A DNA stretch of 64,000 bases from Sulfuriferula sp. (lineage in GTDB: Bacteria > Pseudomonadota > Gammaproteobacteria > Burkholderiales > Sulfuriferulaceae), in assembly GCA_031291235.1 (NCBI GenBank), contig JARLJL010000006.1, positions 62,001-126,000 on the forward strand, read 5' to 3'. The translations under genes and the position numbers were made by a program. Of this stretch, positions 9,273 to 16,485 are shown in pieces; within the stretch, counting starts at the first letter, position 1; each line of letters opens with the position of its first letter. The notes beneath the pieces were generated by a model. The model ran no database searches. It saw only the letters and a list, made by a program, of their open reading frames with translations, and was not told where the DNA came from.

Positions 9273-11184
9273 AATTGCGGTGCAAGTCTATCAGGGGTTA
9301 ACACTATGGTTCCTGATGCTGTGTGCGGCACTATGGCAGCCATCGGCACAAGCCGATGAACCACTGCATTTCATCTCAGCGCAAACCTGGGCTATCACAG
9401 ATTACGGCTATACGCCACCGCCTTATAGCGTTAACCCGGCAGATTTACACGGTACATGGCAGACAGTCGGCCTGCCCCATGCGTTGCGACCGTTACTCAT
9501 CCCTACCCATATTAACGATGACCCATTAAAGCCGCTGACAGTCGTCACTTGGTATCGACTACAGGTACCTGAACTGCCTCACACTATTGCTCCACGTTAT
9601 CTATATATACCCCGATGGAAAACGGATGGACAGATTGCAATATATGGCGATAGTCACCTGCTCTACCAATCACATGCCAGTATGGCATGGAATGGCTGGA
9701 ATACGCCCTTGTGGGTACCCTTGGATGAAACAGCAGGCACAGTCACGCCGCACGCGATATTTATACGGATAGAACGACCACGCAGTTCAGGTGGCGGGAT
9801 TTCTTCCATCTGGTTAGGAGAAAAAGATGCATTAAGTTGGCGTTACCACCTGCGTTACCTGCTACAGGTTCAATTGCCGTTCATGAGCAGCGCTGCCTTT
9901 TTGTCAGTCGGTCTATTTTCATTATTCGTGTGGTTTAAGCAACGCCATGAGCGTCTGTATGTATTGTTTTTTTGCGTATCGTTGGTCGCATACCTGCGTA
10001 GCATGCATTATTACCTGGGTACAGAGCGGCTACCCGTCCCCGATGCATGGTTTAGCTGGCTGACAATTAATTCACTGTTCTGGTTAGTTGCATTGGTGCA
10101 TGTGTTCCTGAACTACTTACATGGCCGACCGCAACAGTGGTTAAACCGTCTGGTGGCTGGGATAACGCTAGCTGTTGGCTTGCTTACCCTGCCCTGGTTA
10201 TCCATGTTGAAAAATGCGTATGTAATCGCATCACTGGCATATCTGCTCTTGTTGATCATGGGCGCAACTATCGCGCTGGTCGGGTGGCGAAATTCACGGC
10301 TGGCAAAATCCCGTGATGGCTTGCTGCTGGCCGCCTGGGGAGTAATGGGCATGCTGTTCGGCATGTATGATTGGCTGTTACAGAATAACTACGTCAGCAT
10401 CGAGAGTATTTATCTTGGGCCTTACTCCAATATCAGTGCATATGTGATTTTCATGATTATTTTATTCCGTCGCTATATCGGCGCAATCGAGACGATCAAA
10501 CAGCAAAATTTCGATCTGGAAATTCAACTACAGGCACAACATGCTGAGTTACAGGAAAGTCATCGCCGCCTGCGCGAGATTGAACAGCGTCAAATGCTGG
10601 CCCGAGAACGTCAACGTATCGTACAAGATATGCACGATGGCCTAGGCTCATCACTGATTAGTGCATTACGCGTTGTTGAACATGGTCAGCTCAATGAAAC
10701 AGAGATTGTGCAAGTGCTCAAAGGCTGTATTGACGATCTTAAGCTGTCGATTGATTCCATGGAGCCAGTGGAAGCGGACTTATTGTTATTGCTGGCAACA
10801 TTACGATTTCGTTTAGGGCCTCGCCTGGAAAGCACGGGCATTGCATTGCGCTGGGCAGTTGTAACTGTGCCAGCACTGGATTGGCTGGATCCGAGAAATT
10901 CGCTACATATTTTACGTATCCTGCAAGAAGCATTCACCAACATTATTAAACACACCCAAGCTACCGAAATCAGTGTATCAACCGCTGTTGATGGAGATTT
11001 TGTATTGGTGACCATTTGCGACAACGGACAGGGATTTTCGGTAGAACATGCGCTGAAGAATGGGGGTAAAGGACTTTCCAACCAGATGCGTCGGGCGGAA
11101 TCAATCGGTGCTGAAATTAATATAGACTCAGGCCATGCAGGCACATGCGTAACCTTAAGACTGCCTATTAATCAACCAGTTTAA
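9265..11184 (+). CDS. Membrane sensor histidine kinase, HisKA_3 type
   Basis: Sensor kinase of 639 aa partnering the upstream response regulator (8-bp gene overlap). N-terminal signal sequence ending near SAQA, an extracytoplasmic domain of about 170 residues with beta-rich 7TMR-DISM-extracellular-like sequence (WYRLQVPELP, IARIE-type strands), then about seven hydrophobic helices between residues 205 and 410. A coiled coil (KQQNFDLEIQLQAQHAELQE) leads to the HisKA_3 dimerisation helix with phospho-acceptor His457 (RIVQDMHDGLG) and a HATPase_c domain with the N box (LQEAFTNIIKH) and G box (DNGQGF). The 7TMR-DISM assignment rests on topology and general pattern only. Ligand unknown. Confidence 0.9.
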   Translation: MAEIAVQVYQGLTLWFLMLCAALWQPSAQADEPLHFISAQTWAITDYGYTPPPYSVNPADLHGTWQTVGLPHALRPLLIPTHINDDPLKPLTVVTWYRLQVPELPHTIAPRYLYIPRWKTDGQIAIYGDSHLLYQSHASMAWNGWNTPLWVPLDETAGTVTPHAIFIRIERPRSSGGGISSIWLGEKDALSWRYHLRYLLQVQLPFMSSAAFLSVGLFSLFVWFKQRHERLYVLFFCVSLVAYLRSMHYYLGTERLPVPDAWFSWLTINSLFWLVALVHVFLNYLHGRPQQWLNRLVAGITLAVGLLTLPWLSMLKNAYVIASLAYLLLLIMGATIALVGWRNSRLAKSRDGLLLAAWGVMGMLFGMYDWLLQNNYVSIESIYLGPYSNISAYVIFMIILFRRYIGAIETIKQQNFDLEIQLQAQHAELQESHRRLREIEQRQMLARERQRIVQDMHDGLGSSLISALRVVEHGQLNETEIVQVLKGCIDDLKLSIDSMEPVEADLLLLLATLRFRLGPRLESTGIALRWAVVTVPALDWLDPRNSLHILRILQEAFTNIIKHTQATEISVSTAVDGDFVLVTICDNGQGFSVEHALKNGGKGLSNQMRRAESIGAEINIDSGHAGTCVTLRLPINQPV

Positions 11185-11285
11185 AAATAAACATGCCAAG
11201 TGGCTTTATATTTCGTAATTATATTGCAGCGCATTTTACGTCAATACAAGTATTCGTTTTGGGGTGTTTGTCAGGTTGGCTAAAT

Positions 11286-11543
11286 TTATAACACCCAAAC
11301 TAGAATCAACACAAAGCTTACTCCATCTACTTCATTCTGCGCGGTAATGGTGCCGCCCATCCTGGCCATGTAAGTTCTGTCCACGAATACCCCCTGACCT
11401 CGACTGCCATTAGCGCCCGAACCCTGCTGGTCTGATAACCCATATTCGAAGATCCGATCAATCATGCCCTCTGGAATGTTCAATCCCAGATTGCGGATCG
11501 TGATAGAGGCCATTGTTTCATTTACCTGTATGGTTATGATCAC
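11286..11543 (-). pseudogene. Fragment: C-terminal ATPase end of a sensor histidine kinase
   Basis: The 85 codons encode only the end of a HATPase_c domain: an N/G1-like stretch (RNLGLNIPEGMIDRIFEYG), a G2-like loop (GSRGQGVFVDRTYMARMGG) and the closing strand. Intact kinases of this type need several hundred residues in front, which are absent. Just upstream of the fragment (higher coordinates) the sequence changes to a tRNA-Val 3' end, so the kinase gene appears cut at that junction. A GTG at 11543 is the first possible start but expression is doubtful. I read it as a relic; a free-standing small ATPase-like protein is unlikely. Confidence 0.75.
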
Positions 11544-11548
11544 AGGCG

Positions 11549-11597
11549 TGCCTTCACACGGCAGGGGTCACTGGTTCGAACCCAGTATCGCCCACCA
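11549..11597 (+). other. 3' half of tRNA-Val(CAC), probable attachment-site remnant
   Basis: The stretch holds a tRNA anticodon arm with loop TTCACAC (anticodon CAC), a variable loop, a perfect T arm (ACTGG TTCGAAC CCAGT), the acceptor 3' strand ATCGCCC and an encoded CCA. The D arm and 5' acceptor strand GGGCGAT are missing; the bases before it do not match a tRNA. This is what is left when an element that integrates into tRNA-Val carries the 3' part of the gene as its attachment site. An integrase N-terminal relic begins about 100 bp downstream in the same direction, which supports this. Confidence 0.8.
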
Positions 11598-11699
11598 ATT
11601 TAAGACATTGATCGATAATGCTTTTAAGCACTATCGATTTCTGTCCTCCTAAATCAAAGCTGTCTTGCCACAAAATCGCCACAATGATGTGGAAATGAG

Positions 11700-11795
11700 G
11701 CAACGATCAAACAAAGAAAAGCAACCAAGAAATACGAAGTGCAAATTCGCCGGGATGACTGGCCGAAAATCACTCGTAGATTCTCTTCTATATAA
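11700..11795 (+). pseudogene. N-terminal relic of a tyrosine integrase
   Basis: Thirty-one codons ending in TAA read ATIKQRKATKKYEVQIRRDD followed by a Trp-Pro and an Arg-Arg-Phe, which is the typical beginning of phage/ICE tyrosine integrases (the arm-binding AP2-like domain). The expected ATG directly before the Ala codon is disrupted: ATG lies two bases further out, consistent with a 2-bp insertion. The sequence after the stop codon no longer resembles an integrase. Its place and direction just after a tRNA-Val 3' end match the att-int arrangement of integrative elements. Non-functional. Confidence 0.7.
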
Positions 11796-11844
11796 AACCT
11801 AAAATATTGGTTAAGCGCTTGTAACACCGGGTAAAGAGGGCCTT

Positions 11845-12091
11845 GTGCTCACAGTCAGAAAATTCCCTGACGACTATAAGCCTGGAGCAGTTGATTTAGA
11901 TAAAGTATCGGAAGTACACAAGATTAATGTATTAAAAAAACCCTGATGGTTATGAACTAGAACCGGGTGTTGAATATGATGAAGTTGATGCATTAATTGT
12001 GCCGAAAGGCGCGGTATATGCAGTGGATGCGGTGATGGATCTCGGAGATAACACTGAGGTTGATCAGATGCATATTGTTCAAGTCGAGTAG
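11845..12091 (+). pseudogene. Small unknown gene split by a frameshift at an A7 run
   Basis: From a GTG at 11845 (AGAGGG ribosome site) the frame reads VLTVRKFPDDYKPGAVDLDK and ends with TGA right after a run of seven A (about 11935-11941). Removing one A continues the protein in the next frame for another 48 codons (PDGYELEPGVEYDEVDALIV and so on, rich in acidic residues) to a TAG at 12091. Joined, it would be about 81 aa, acidic, soluble, family unknown to me. It may be broken, a sequencing error, or rescued by slippage at the A run. It sits between the integrase relic and the HigBA operon. Confidence 0.5.
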
Positions 12092-12130
12092 TCAGAATAC
12101 AGAATATCTTTCAATCAAATCACAAGAGGA

Positions 12131-12158
12131 TTGTAATCTGTAATCTAACAGATTACAA
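12131..12158. promoter_or_regulatory. Perfect palindromic operator of the higBA operon
   Basis: Two 11-bp arms, TTGTAATCTGT and ACAGATTACAA, are exact inverted repeats around a 6-bp centre and end 6 bp before the higB start. HigA-type antitoxins bind such palindromes to repress their own operon. The position over the ribosome/start region fits autoregulation; binding itself is inferred. Confidence 0.75.
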
Positions 12159-12164
12159 TTTATC

Positions 12165-12443
12165 ATGATTAAAAGCTTTCGTCATGCAGGGTTAAAATCT
12201 TTCTTTGAAACGGGATCAAAGGCCGGTATTCAGCCAGAGCAGGCACCCCGGTTAAATCGCATTCTCGGTGTTCTGGATGCATCTTCGGTGATCGAACAGG
12301 TTAATATGCCAGGATTTAAGTTGCACAAACTTACTGGCAAGCTAGGCAGCTACTGGGCTGTGACGGTAAGCGGAAACTGGCGGGTAATCTTTCGATTCGA
12401 CAAAGGAGAAGCGGAATTGCTTGATTATCTGGACTACCATTAG
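12165..12443 (+). CDS. higB: HigB-type toxin, RelE/ParE superfamily
   Basis: A 92-aa ribosome-dependent mRNA interferase-like toxin. The sequence follows the HigB pattern: start MIKSFRHAGLKSFFETGSKA, a central HKLTGKLGSYWAVTVSGNWR strand pair with the conserved Arg/Trp residues and a final FRFDKGEAELLDYLDYH strand. Length is normal for HigB. The toxin gene precedes the antitoxin gene by 9 bp, the reverse order characteristic of hig operons. A perfect palindrome just upstream suggests control by HigA. It lies in a scar region with mobile-element remnants, a common place for such modules. Confidence 0.93.
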   Translation: MIKSFRHAGLKSFFETGSKAGIQPEQAPRLNRILGVLDASSVIEQVNMPGFKLHKLTGKLGSYWAVTVSGNWRVIFRFDKGEAELLDYLDYH

Positions 12444-12452
12444 GAGAATATT

Positions 12453-12740
12453 ATGCGCATGCACAACCCGCCTCACCCCGGTGAAATTTTGAAAGAAGAC
12501 GTATTACCTGATCTTGGCCTTACGGTGGGGCAATTCGCCGCGCATCTCGGCATTTCCCGTCCTCATCTTTCCAAGGTACTGAATGGCCGATCCGGCATTT
12601 CTGCAGAAATGGATCTTAAACTGTCGGAAGCGCTCGGACAGCCACCCGGCTTATGGATCAGAATGCAGGCCGCATATGATCTCTGGCAAGCGCAACAAGC
12701 GCCGCGCCAGCATGTGGCGCCGTTACGCGCAGCTGCATGA
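12453..12740 (+). CDS. higA: HigA-type antitoxin, XRE family
   Basis: A 95-aa helix-turn-helix antitoxin that neutralises HigB and represses the operon. It starts with the typical HigA sequence MRMHNPPHPGEILKEDVLPD, followed by the XRE helix-turn-helix (LTVGQFAAHLGISRPHLSKVLNGRSGISAEM) and the conserved LSEALGQPPGLWIRMQAAYDLW end. An AGGAG ribosome site precedes the ATG. The 26 bp between its stop and the convergent LysR gene show no terminator hairpin. Confidence 0.94.
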   Translation: MRMHNPPHPGEILKEDVLPDLGLTVGQFAAHLGISRPHLSKVLNGRSGISAEMDLKLSEALGQPPGLWIRMQAAYDLWQAQQAPRQHVAPLRAAA

Positions 12741-12766
12741 ATATGACAGGAACTGCCGCGTGACTG

Positions 12767-13687
12767 TCATCCCTGCCCCATTTGCAAAATCTCATCCCAA
12801 GGCAGTTTTGAACCCAGCCGCTGCGCCAGATATTCGACCAGCGTTCTGACCCGATGCGGGACATAGCGGTTACCCGGGAATACCGCATAAATCCCCAGCT
12901 CCGGGGAAGCAAACTCCGGCAACACTATTTCCAGCTGACGCTCGCGTACCGCCTGTTCGGCCATGAAAGTAGGTGCATAGCTAATTCCCAATCCGCGCAT
13001 TGCTGCGGCAAGCAAGGCCTCGCCGCTATTGGCCTGCAACCTCCCGGAAATCGGAAACCACTGTATTTCGCCATCGATGACAAATGCCCAGCTCAAGTGC
13101 GTGGCAAGCAGGTAACTGAAACATTCGTGCCGGATCAATTCGCTCGGGTGCATGGGACGGCCGTGACGCAGCAAATACTCGGGCGACGCTACGACGACAC
13201 CGTGGCTTTTGCCGATCTTGCGCGCCACATCACCGGGGTCGAGCCGGTCGGAAATGCGGATAGCCAGATCGAAGCCGCCTTCGATCAGGTTGGCGCGTCG
13301 ATCGTTAAACTCCAGCTCGATGGCAATCTCCGGATTATCAGTCATGAAATCCGCAAACATGGGCATCAATTGATGAATGCCGAATGAAAACGGCAGCGTA
13401 ATGCGTATGTGACCGCGCGGCGCCTGGGTGTCATCGGTCAGACCGGCTTCAGCGGCTTCCACCAGATTCAGTATTTCCCGACATTTCTCCAGATACCCCG
13501 CCCCTGCCGTAGTGAGGCTCAGGCGGCGCGTACTGCGGGCAATCAATTTTGTACCCAGATGCGCTTCCAGTGCCGCTATCTGGCGCGTGACCACCGACCG
13601 TGCCACGTTCAGCTGCTGCGCTACTGCAGAAAAACTGCCCAATTCGGCAACCCGCAAAAAGAGTCGCATGCTGTCTAGTCTGTCCAT
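12767..13687 (-). CDS. LysR-family transcriptional regulator
   Basis: A 306-aa LTTR. The winged helix-turn-helix is at residues 1-60 (MDRLDSMRLFLRVAELGSFS, then VARSVVTRQIAALEAHLGTKL) and the ligand-binding domain starts near residue 90 (GHIRITLPFSFGIHQLMPMF). The ATG at 13687 gives the standard MDRLDSMRLF beginning; the upstream TTG at 13720 adds an unusual leader. It is divergent from the yceI operon, so it most likely controls that operon through the 141-bp spacer. The family is close to the PA2449/DsdC-unrelated, CrgA-like group that often flanks reductases and YceI genes; the effector is unknown. Confidence 0.93.
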   Translation of the reverse strand: MDRLDSMRLFLRVAELGSFSAVAQQLNVARSVVTRQIAALEAHLGTKLIARSTRRLSLTTAGAGYLEKCREILNLVEAAEAGLTDDTQAPRGHIRITLPFSFGIHQLMPMFADFMTDNPEIAIELEFNDRRANLIEGGFDLAIRISDRLDPGDVARKIGKSHGVVVASPEYLLRHGRPMHPSELIRHECFSYLLATHLSWAFVIDGEIQWFPISGRLQANSGEALLAAAMRGLGISYAPTFMAEQAVRERQLEIVLPEFASPELGIYAVFPGNRYVPHRVRTLVEYLAQRLGSKLPWDEILQMGQG

Positions 13688-13701
13688 AGCGTACCCAATC
13701 A

Positions 13702-13724
13702 ATTGTTGCAATAATAGCAATAAT
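13702..13724. promoter_or_regulatory. Inverted repeat, candidate LysR binding site
   Basis: ATTGTTGC and GCAATAAT form an inverted repeat with one mismatch around a 7-bp AT centre (it includes TTGCAATAATAGCAA, a T-N11-A pattern as in LTTR boxes). It lies just upstream of the lysR start, between it and the yceI operon. Function is inferred from position and symmetry. Confidence 0.45.
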
Positions 13725-13828
13725 ATTTTGCAAATTGTAGCCTATTATCTGCCTATAAATTTGTGTAAAGTGCATCCATCGATTAATACACACGCTGCGA
13801 CACAGCAAATTATCTCAGGAGAATTTCC

Positions 13829-14413
13829 ATGAAGCTCACCTCAAACAAAATCGGATTACTGATCGCTGCAATTGCTGCTGTGACTGTCATCCCTGCGCAC
13901 GCGACCGAATTCAATCAGCTTGTCGCCGCCAAAAGCGCCGTGTCTTTTATCTTCAAACAAATGAATGTGCCGGTGACCGGCAGCTTCAAACGCTACACCG
14001 GCCAGATCGATTTCGACCCGGCGAACCCAACGCTTGCCAAGGCATCCATCGACATCGCGCTCGACAGTATCGATGCCGGTTCGGAAGAAGCCAACGATGC
14101 CGTAGCCGACAAGCTCTGGTTCAATACCAAAGTCTATCCCGTTGCCCATTTCGTTTCTACCTCGGTCAAGCCCCTAGGCAACAACCACTTCGAGATCGCC
14201 GGCAAAATGACCATCAAGGGCAAAACCCTGGCAACCAGCACTCCGGCCACATTTCATCAGGAAGGCAGCAACGGCGTATTCGAAGGCAGCTTTATACTGA
14301 AACGCGCCGATTACGCTATCGGCGAAGGCATGTGGGCCGACTTCGGCACAGTCGCCAACGAAGTGCAAATCAGGTTCAAGCTGGTAGCAACGGCTACCGG
14401 CAAGAAGCAGTAA
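13829..14413 (+). CDS. Periplasmic YceI family protein (first of a tandem pair)
   Basis: A 194-aa secreted lipocalin-like protein. Signal peptide of 25 residues (ends IPAHA). The mature part follows the YceI fold: early strand (AAKSAVSFIFKQMNVPVTGS), the SIDAGSEEANDAVADKLWFN helix region typical of the family, the TIKGKTLATSTPATF strand and a final antiparallel strand. YceI proteins bind isoprenoid-type lipids in a beta barrel; the substrate here is unknown. AGGAG ribosome site at 13818. First gene of a probable five-gene operon; the second yceI copy follows after 35 bp. The two copies are clearly different proteins, not a recent duplication. Confidence 0.92.
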   Translation: MKLTSNKIGLLIAAIAAVTVIPAHATEFNQLVAAKSAVSFIFKQMNVPVTGSFKRYTGQIDFDPANPTLAKASIDIALDSIDAGSEEANDAVADKLWFNTKVYPVAHFVSTSVKPLGNNHFEIAGKMTIKGKTLATSTPATFHQEGSNGVFEGSFILKRADYAIGEGMWADFGTVANEVQIRFKLVATATGKKQ

Positions 14414-14448
14414 GTTTCATCCATTTACCATAACACAGGAGCCTCACC

Positions 14449-15015
14449 ATGAAAAAACTAGCCTTGATCATCGCTTTATCATCCATCGCCGCCAGTGCCT
14501 TTGCCGCACCGGAGACTTTCGACATCGACACCACGCATACCGCGCCGCGCTTCGAATACAGCCACTTCGGCTATTCCAACCAGATCCACAGTTTCGACAC
14601 GACTACCGGCAAGATCGTCATCGACCGTGCAGCCAAAACCGGTTCGGTGGACGTAACCATCAATGCAAAATCGGTCAACACCGGATTCTCGCTGCTGAAT
14701 GAGCATATCCAGGACGCCGATTTCTTCGACACCATCGACTATCCCTACATCACCTTCAAGTCCACCGGCGTCAAATTCGACGGTGACAAGCCGGTGTCTG
14801 TCGACGGCAACCTGACCATCAAGGGCGTAACCAAACCGGTCACCCTGACCATTACGTCGTTCCAGGAAATGCCTCACCCCATGCTGAAGAAGGATGCCAT
14901 CGGCGCCAATGCAGTGGCAAAGATCAAACGCTCCGATTTCAATATGGGCAAGTACGCACCGTATGTTTCCGATGACGTTACGCTCAGCATCGCTGTTGAA
15001 GCCGTCAAGGAATAA
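14449..15015 (+). CDS. Periplasmic YceI family protein (second of a tandem pair)
   Basis: A 188-aa secreted YceI protein with a 19-residue signal peptide (MKKLALIIALSSIAASAFA). The family features are clear: FDIDTTHTAPRFEYSHFGYS with the conserved His of the first strands, NEHIQDADFFDTIDYPYITF, LTIKGVTKPVTLTITSF and the FNMGKYAPYVSDDVTLSIAVEA end. It matches classical E. coli YceI more closely than its neighbour does. AGGAG ribosome site before the ATG; the next gene starts 10 bp after its stop. Lipid/isoprenoid binding is known for the fold; the role here is unknown. Confidence 0.94.
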   Translation: MKKLALIIALSSIAASAFAAPETFDIDTTHTAPRFEYSHFGYSNQIHSFDTTTGKIVIDRAAKTGSVDVTINAKSVNTGFSLLNEHIQDADFFDTIDYPYITFKSTGVKFDGDKPVSVDGNLTIKGVTKPVTLTITSFQEMPHPMLKKDAIGANAVAKIKRSDFNMGKYAPYVSDDVTLSIAVEAVKE

Positions 15016-15025
15016 GGAGACTGAC

Positions 15026-15823
15026 GTGTCGGCACGCATGCCTGTCGTATTTGTGTCTCACGGTGCTCCGGATGCCTTGCTGCATGCACCTGAAACCGTG
15101 GCCTGCTGGCGCCGGCTCGGCCAGCAGATGCCCAAACCTGCCGCTATCCTGGTGATATCGGCACACTGGGAAGCACGCAAACCGACAGTCAGCTTGTCCG
15201 GCGCACCAGTGACCCTGCACGATTTCTCCGGTTTTTCACCGACGCTTTATCACATGCAATATCCTGCGCCCGGCGCGCCGGCGCTGGCTGAACGCGTCGC
15301 CACGCTACTGTCTGCTGCGGATATCGCATCCGACTTGCATCCGGGCCGCGGGCTGGACCATGGCGCCTGGGTACCATTGTCGGTCATGTACCCGCAAGCC
15401 GACATCCCGGTCGTGCAACTTTCGCTGGATCGCACCGCCAGTACCGTATCGCATGCAGCAATCGGGCATGCTCTGGCAGCCTTGCGCGATGAAGGCGTAC
15501 TCATCATCGCATCGGGCGCGATCACGCATAACTTCGGCTGGCTGGATCGGCAAACGGAAAACGCCACAACGCCGCTGCCCCAGGCAAAAATCTTTACCGA
15601 CTGGATAGCTGACCGGCTGGAAGCCCATGACGAAACGGCATTGCTGACATATCGCACTGCACCTTACGGTGCCGAAGCGCATCCGTCGGAGGAACACATC
15701 CTGCCGCTGTTTGTTGCGCTCGGTGCGGCAGACGGTGACAAATCCAAACGTTGCTGCCCTTACTTTACCTATGGCAGCCTGGCCATGGATGCTTATATGT
15801 GGGGAGCGGCAGCGCAAGCATAA
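15026..15823 (+). CDS. DODA-type extradiol ring-cleavage dioxygenase (YgiD-like)
   Basis: A 265-aa class III extradiol dioxygenase (LigB superfamily) of the 4,5-DOPA dioxygenase type. Metal and catalytic residues are visible: FVSHGAPD near the N-terminus, VISAHWEARKP, the HPGRGLDHGAWVPL motif and SGAITHNFGW. The GTG at 15026 is chosen for its AAGGAG site 6 nt upstream; it is followed by the MPVVFVSHG beginning of the family. It is coupled to the yceI pair and followed by an FMN reductase, suggesting a small-molecule redox or detoxification operon. The natural substrate of this bacterial subfamily is not established. Confidence 0.92.
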   Translation: MSARMPVVFVSHGAPDALLHAPETVACWRRLGQQMPKPAAILVISAHWEARKPTVSLSGAPVTLHDFSGFSPTLYHMQYPAPGAPALAERVATLLSAADIASDLHPGRGLDHGAWVPLSVMYPQADIPVVQLSLDRTASTVSHAAIGHALAALRDEGVLIIASGAITHNFGWLDRQTENATTPLPQAKIFTDWIADRLEAHDETALLTYRTAPYGAEAHPSEEHILPLFVALGAADGDKSKRCCPYFTYGSLAMDAYMWGAAAQA

Positions 15824-15889
15824 GCTGACCTACCGCCACCACAACAATAGCCTATTCAAACTCAACCATTATCAAGACAGGAAATCGTC

Positions 15890-16441
15890 ATGCACCAATA
15901 TCGAATTGCCGTTATCGTCGGCAGTCTGCGCCGGGATTCGCTCAACCGTAAGCTGGCAGACGCCATAATCAAACTGGCGCCGCCTGAATTTTCATTCACC
16001 CAACTGAAAATCGACGACCTGCCGCACTACAATCAGGATGACGATGCCACACCGGCAGCATCCGTGTTGCGTCTGAAAGCCGACATTGCCGCAGCAGACG
16101 GCCTGCTCTTCCTCACCCCCGAATACAACCGTTCCATTCCCGGCGTGCTCAAGAATGTCCTCGACCACGCTTCGCGCCCCTACGGTCAAAGCGTGTGGGC
16201 AAGCAAGCCGGCCGGCATACTGGGCGTTTCAGTGGGCGCTTTCGGCACCTCCATGGCACAGCAGCATCTGCGCAACATACTGGCCTATCTGGACGTACCG
16301 ACGCTGGGCCAACCGGAAGCCTACATCCACGCCAAGGAGGGTTTGTTCGACGAAGCCGGCAACATCGGAGCAGGCAACCGCGATTTCCTGCAGAACTGGA
16401 TGAACCGCTACGTTGCCTGGGTAAAAAGACATCAGGTCTGA
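15890..16441 (+). CDS. NADPH-dependent FMN reductase (SsuE/ChrR-like flavoprotein)
   Basis: A 183-aa flavodoxin-fold reductase. The FMN phosphate loop GSLRRDSLNRKLA is at residues 11-23 and the second signature PEYNRSIPGVLKNVLDHASR at about 79-98, as in ChrR/YieF and related quinone or chromate reductases. Length is normal. It uses NAD(P)H to reduce flavin, quinones or xenobiotics. AGGA ribosome site upstream; 66-bp gap to the dioxygenase gene, so probably the same transcript. Confidence 0.92.
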   Translation: MHQYRIAVIVGSLRRDSLNRKLADAIIKLAPPEFSFTQLKIDDLPHYNQDDDATPAASVLRLKADIAAADGLLFLTPEYNRSIPGVLKNVLDHASRPYGQSVWASKPAGILGVSVGAFGTSMAQQHLRNILAYLDVPTLGQPEAYIHAKEGLFDEAGNIGAGNRDFLQNWMNRYVAWVKRHQV

Positions 16442-16485
16442 TACATCGCACCCAGGCCGTCATTAGGGCATAATAGGCAGCAACC

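Noticed and set aside
11935..11945. Programmed -1 ribosomal frameshift at the A7 run
   Set aside because: A -1 shift leads into a frame that stops within a few codons; the good frame needs +1 or loss of one A.
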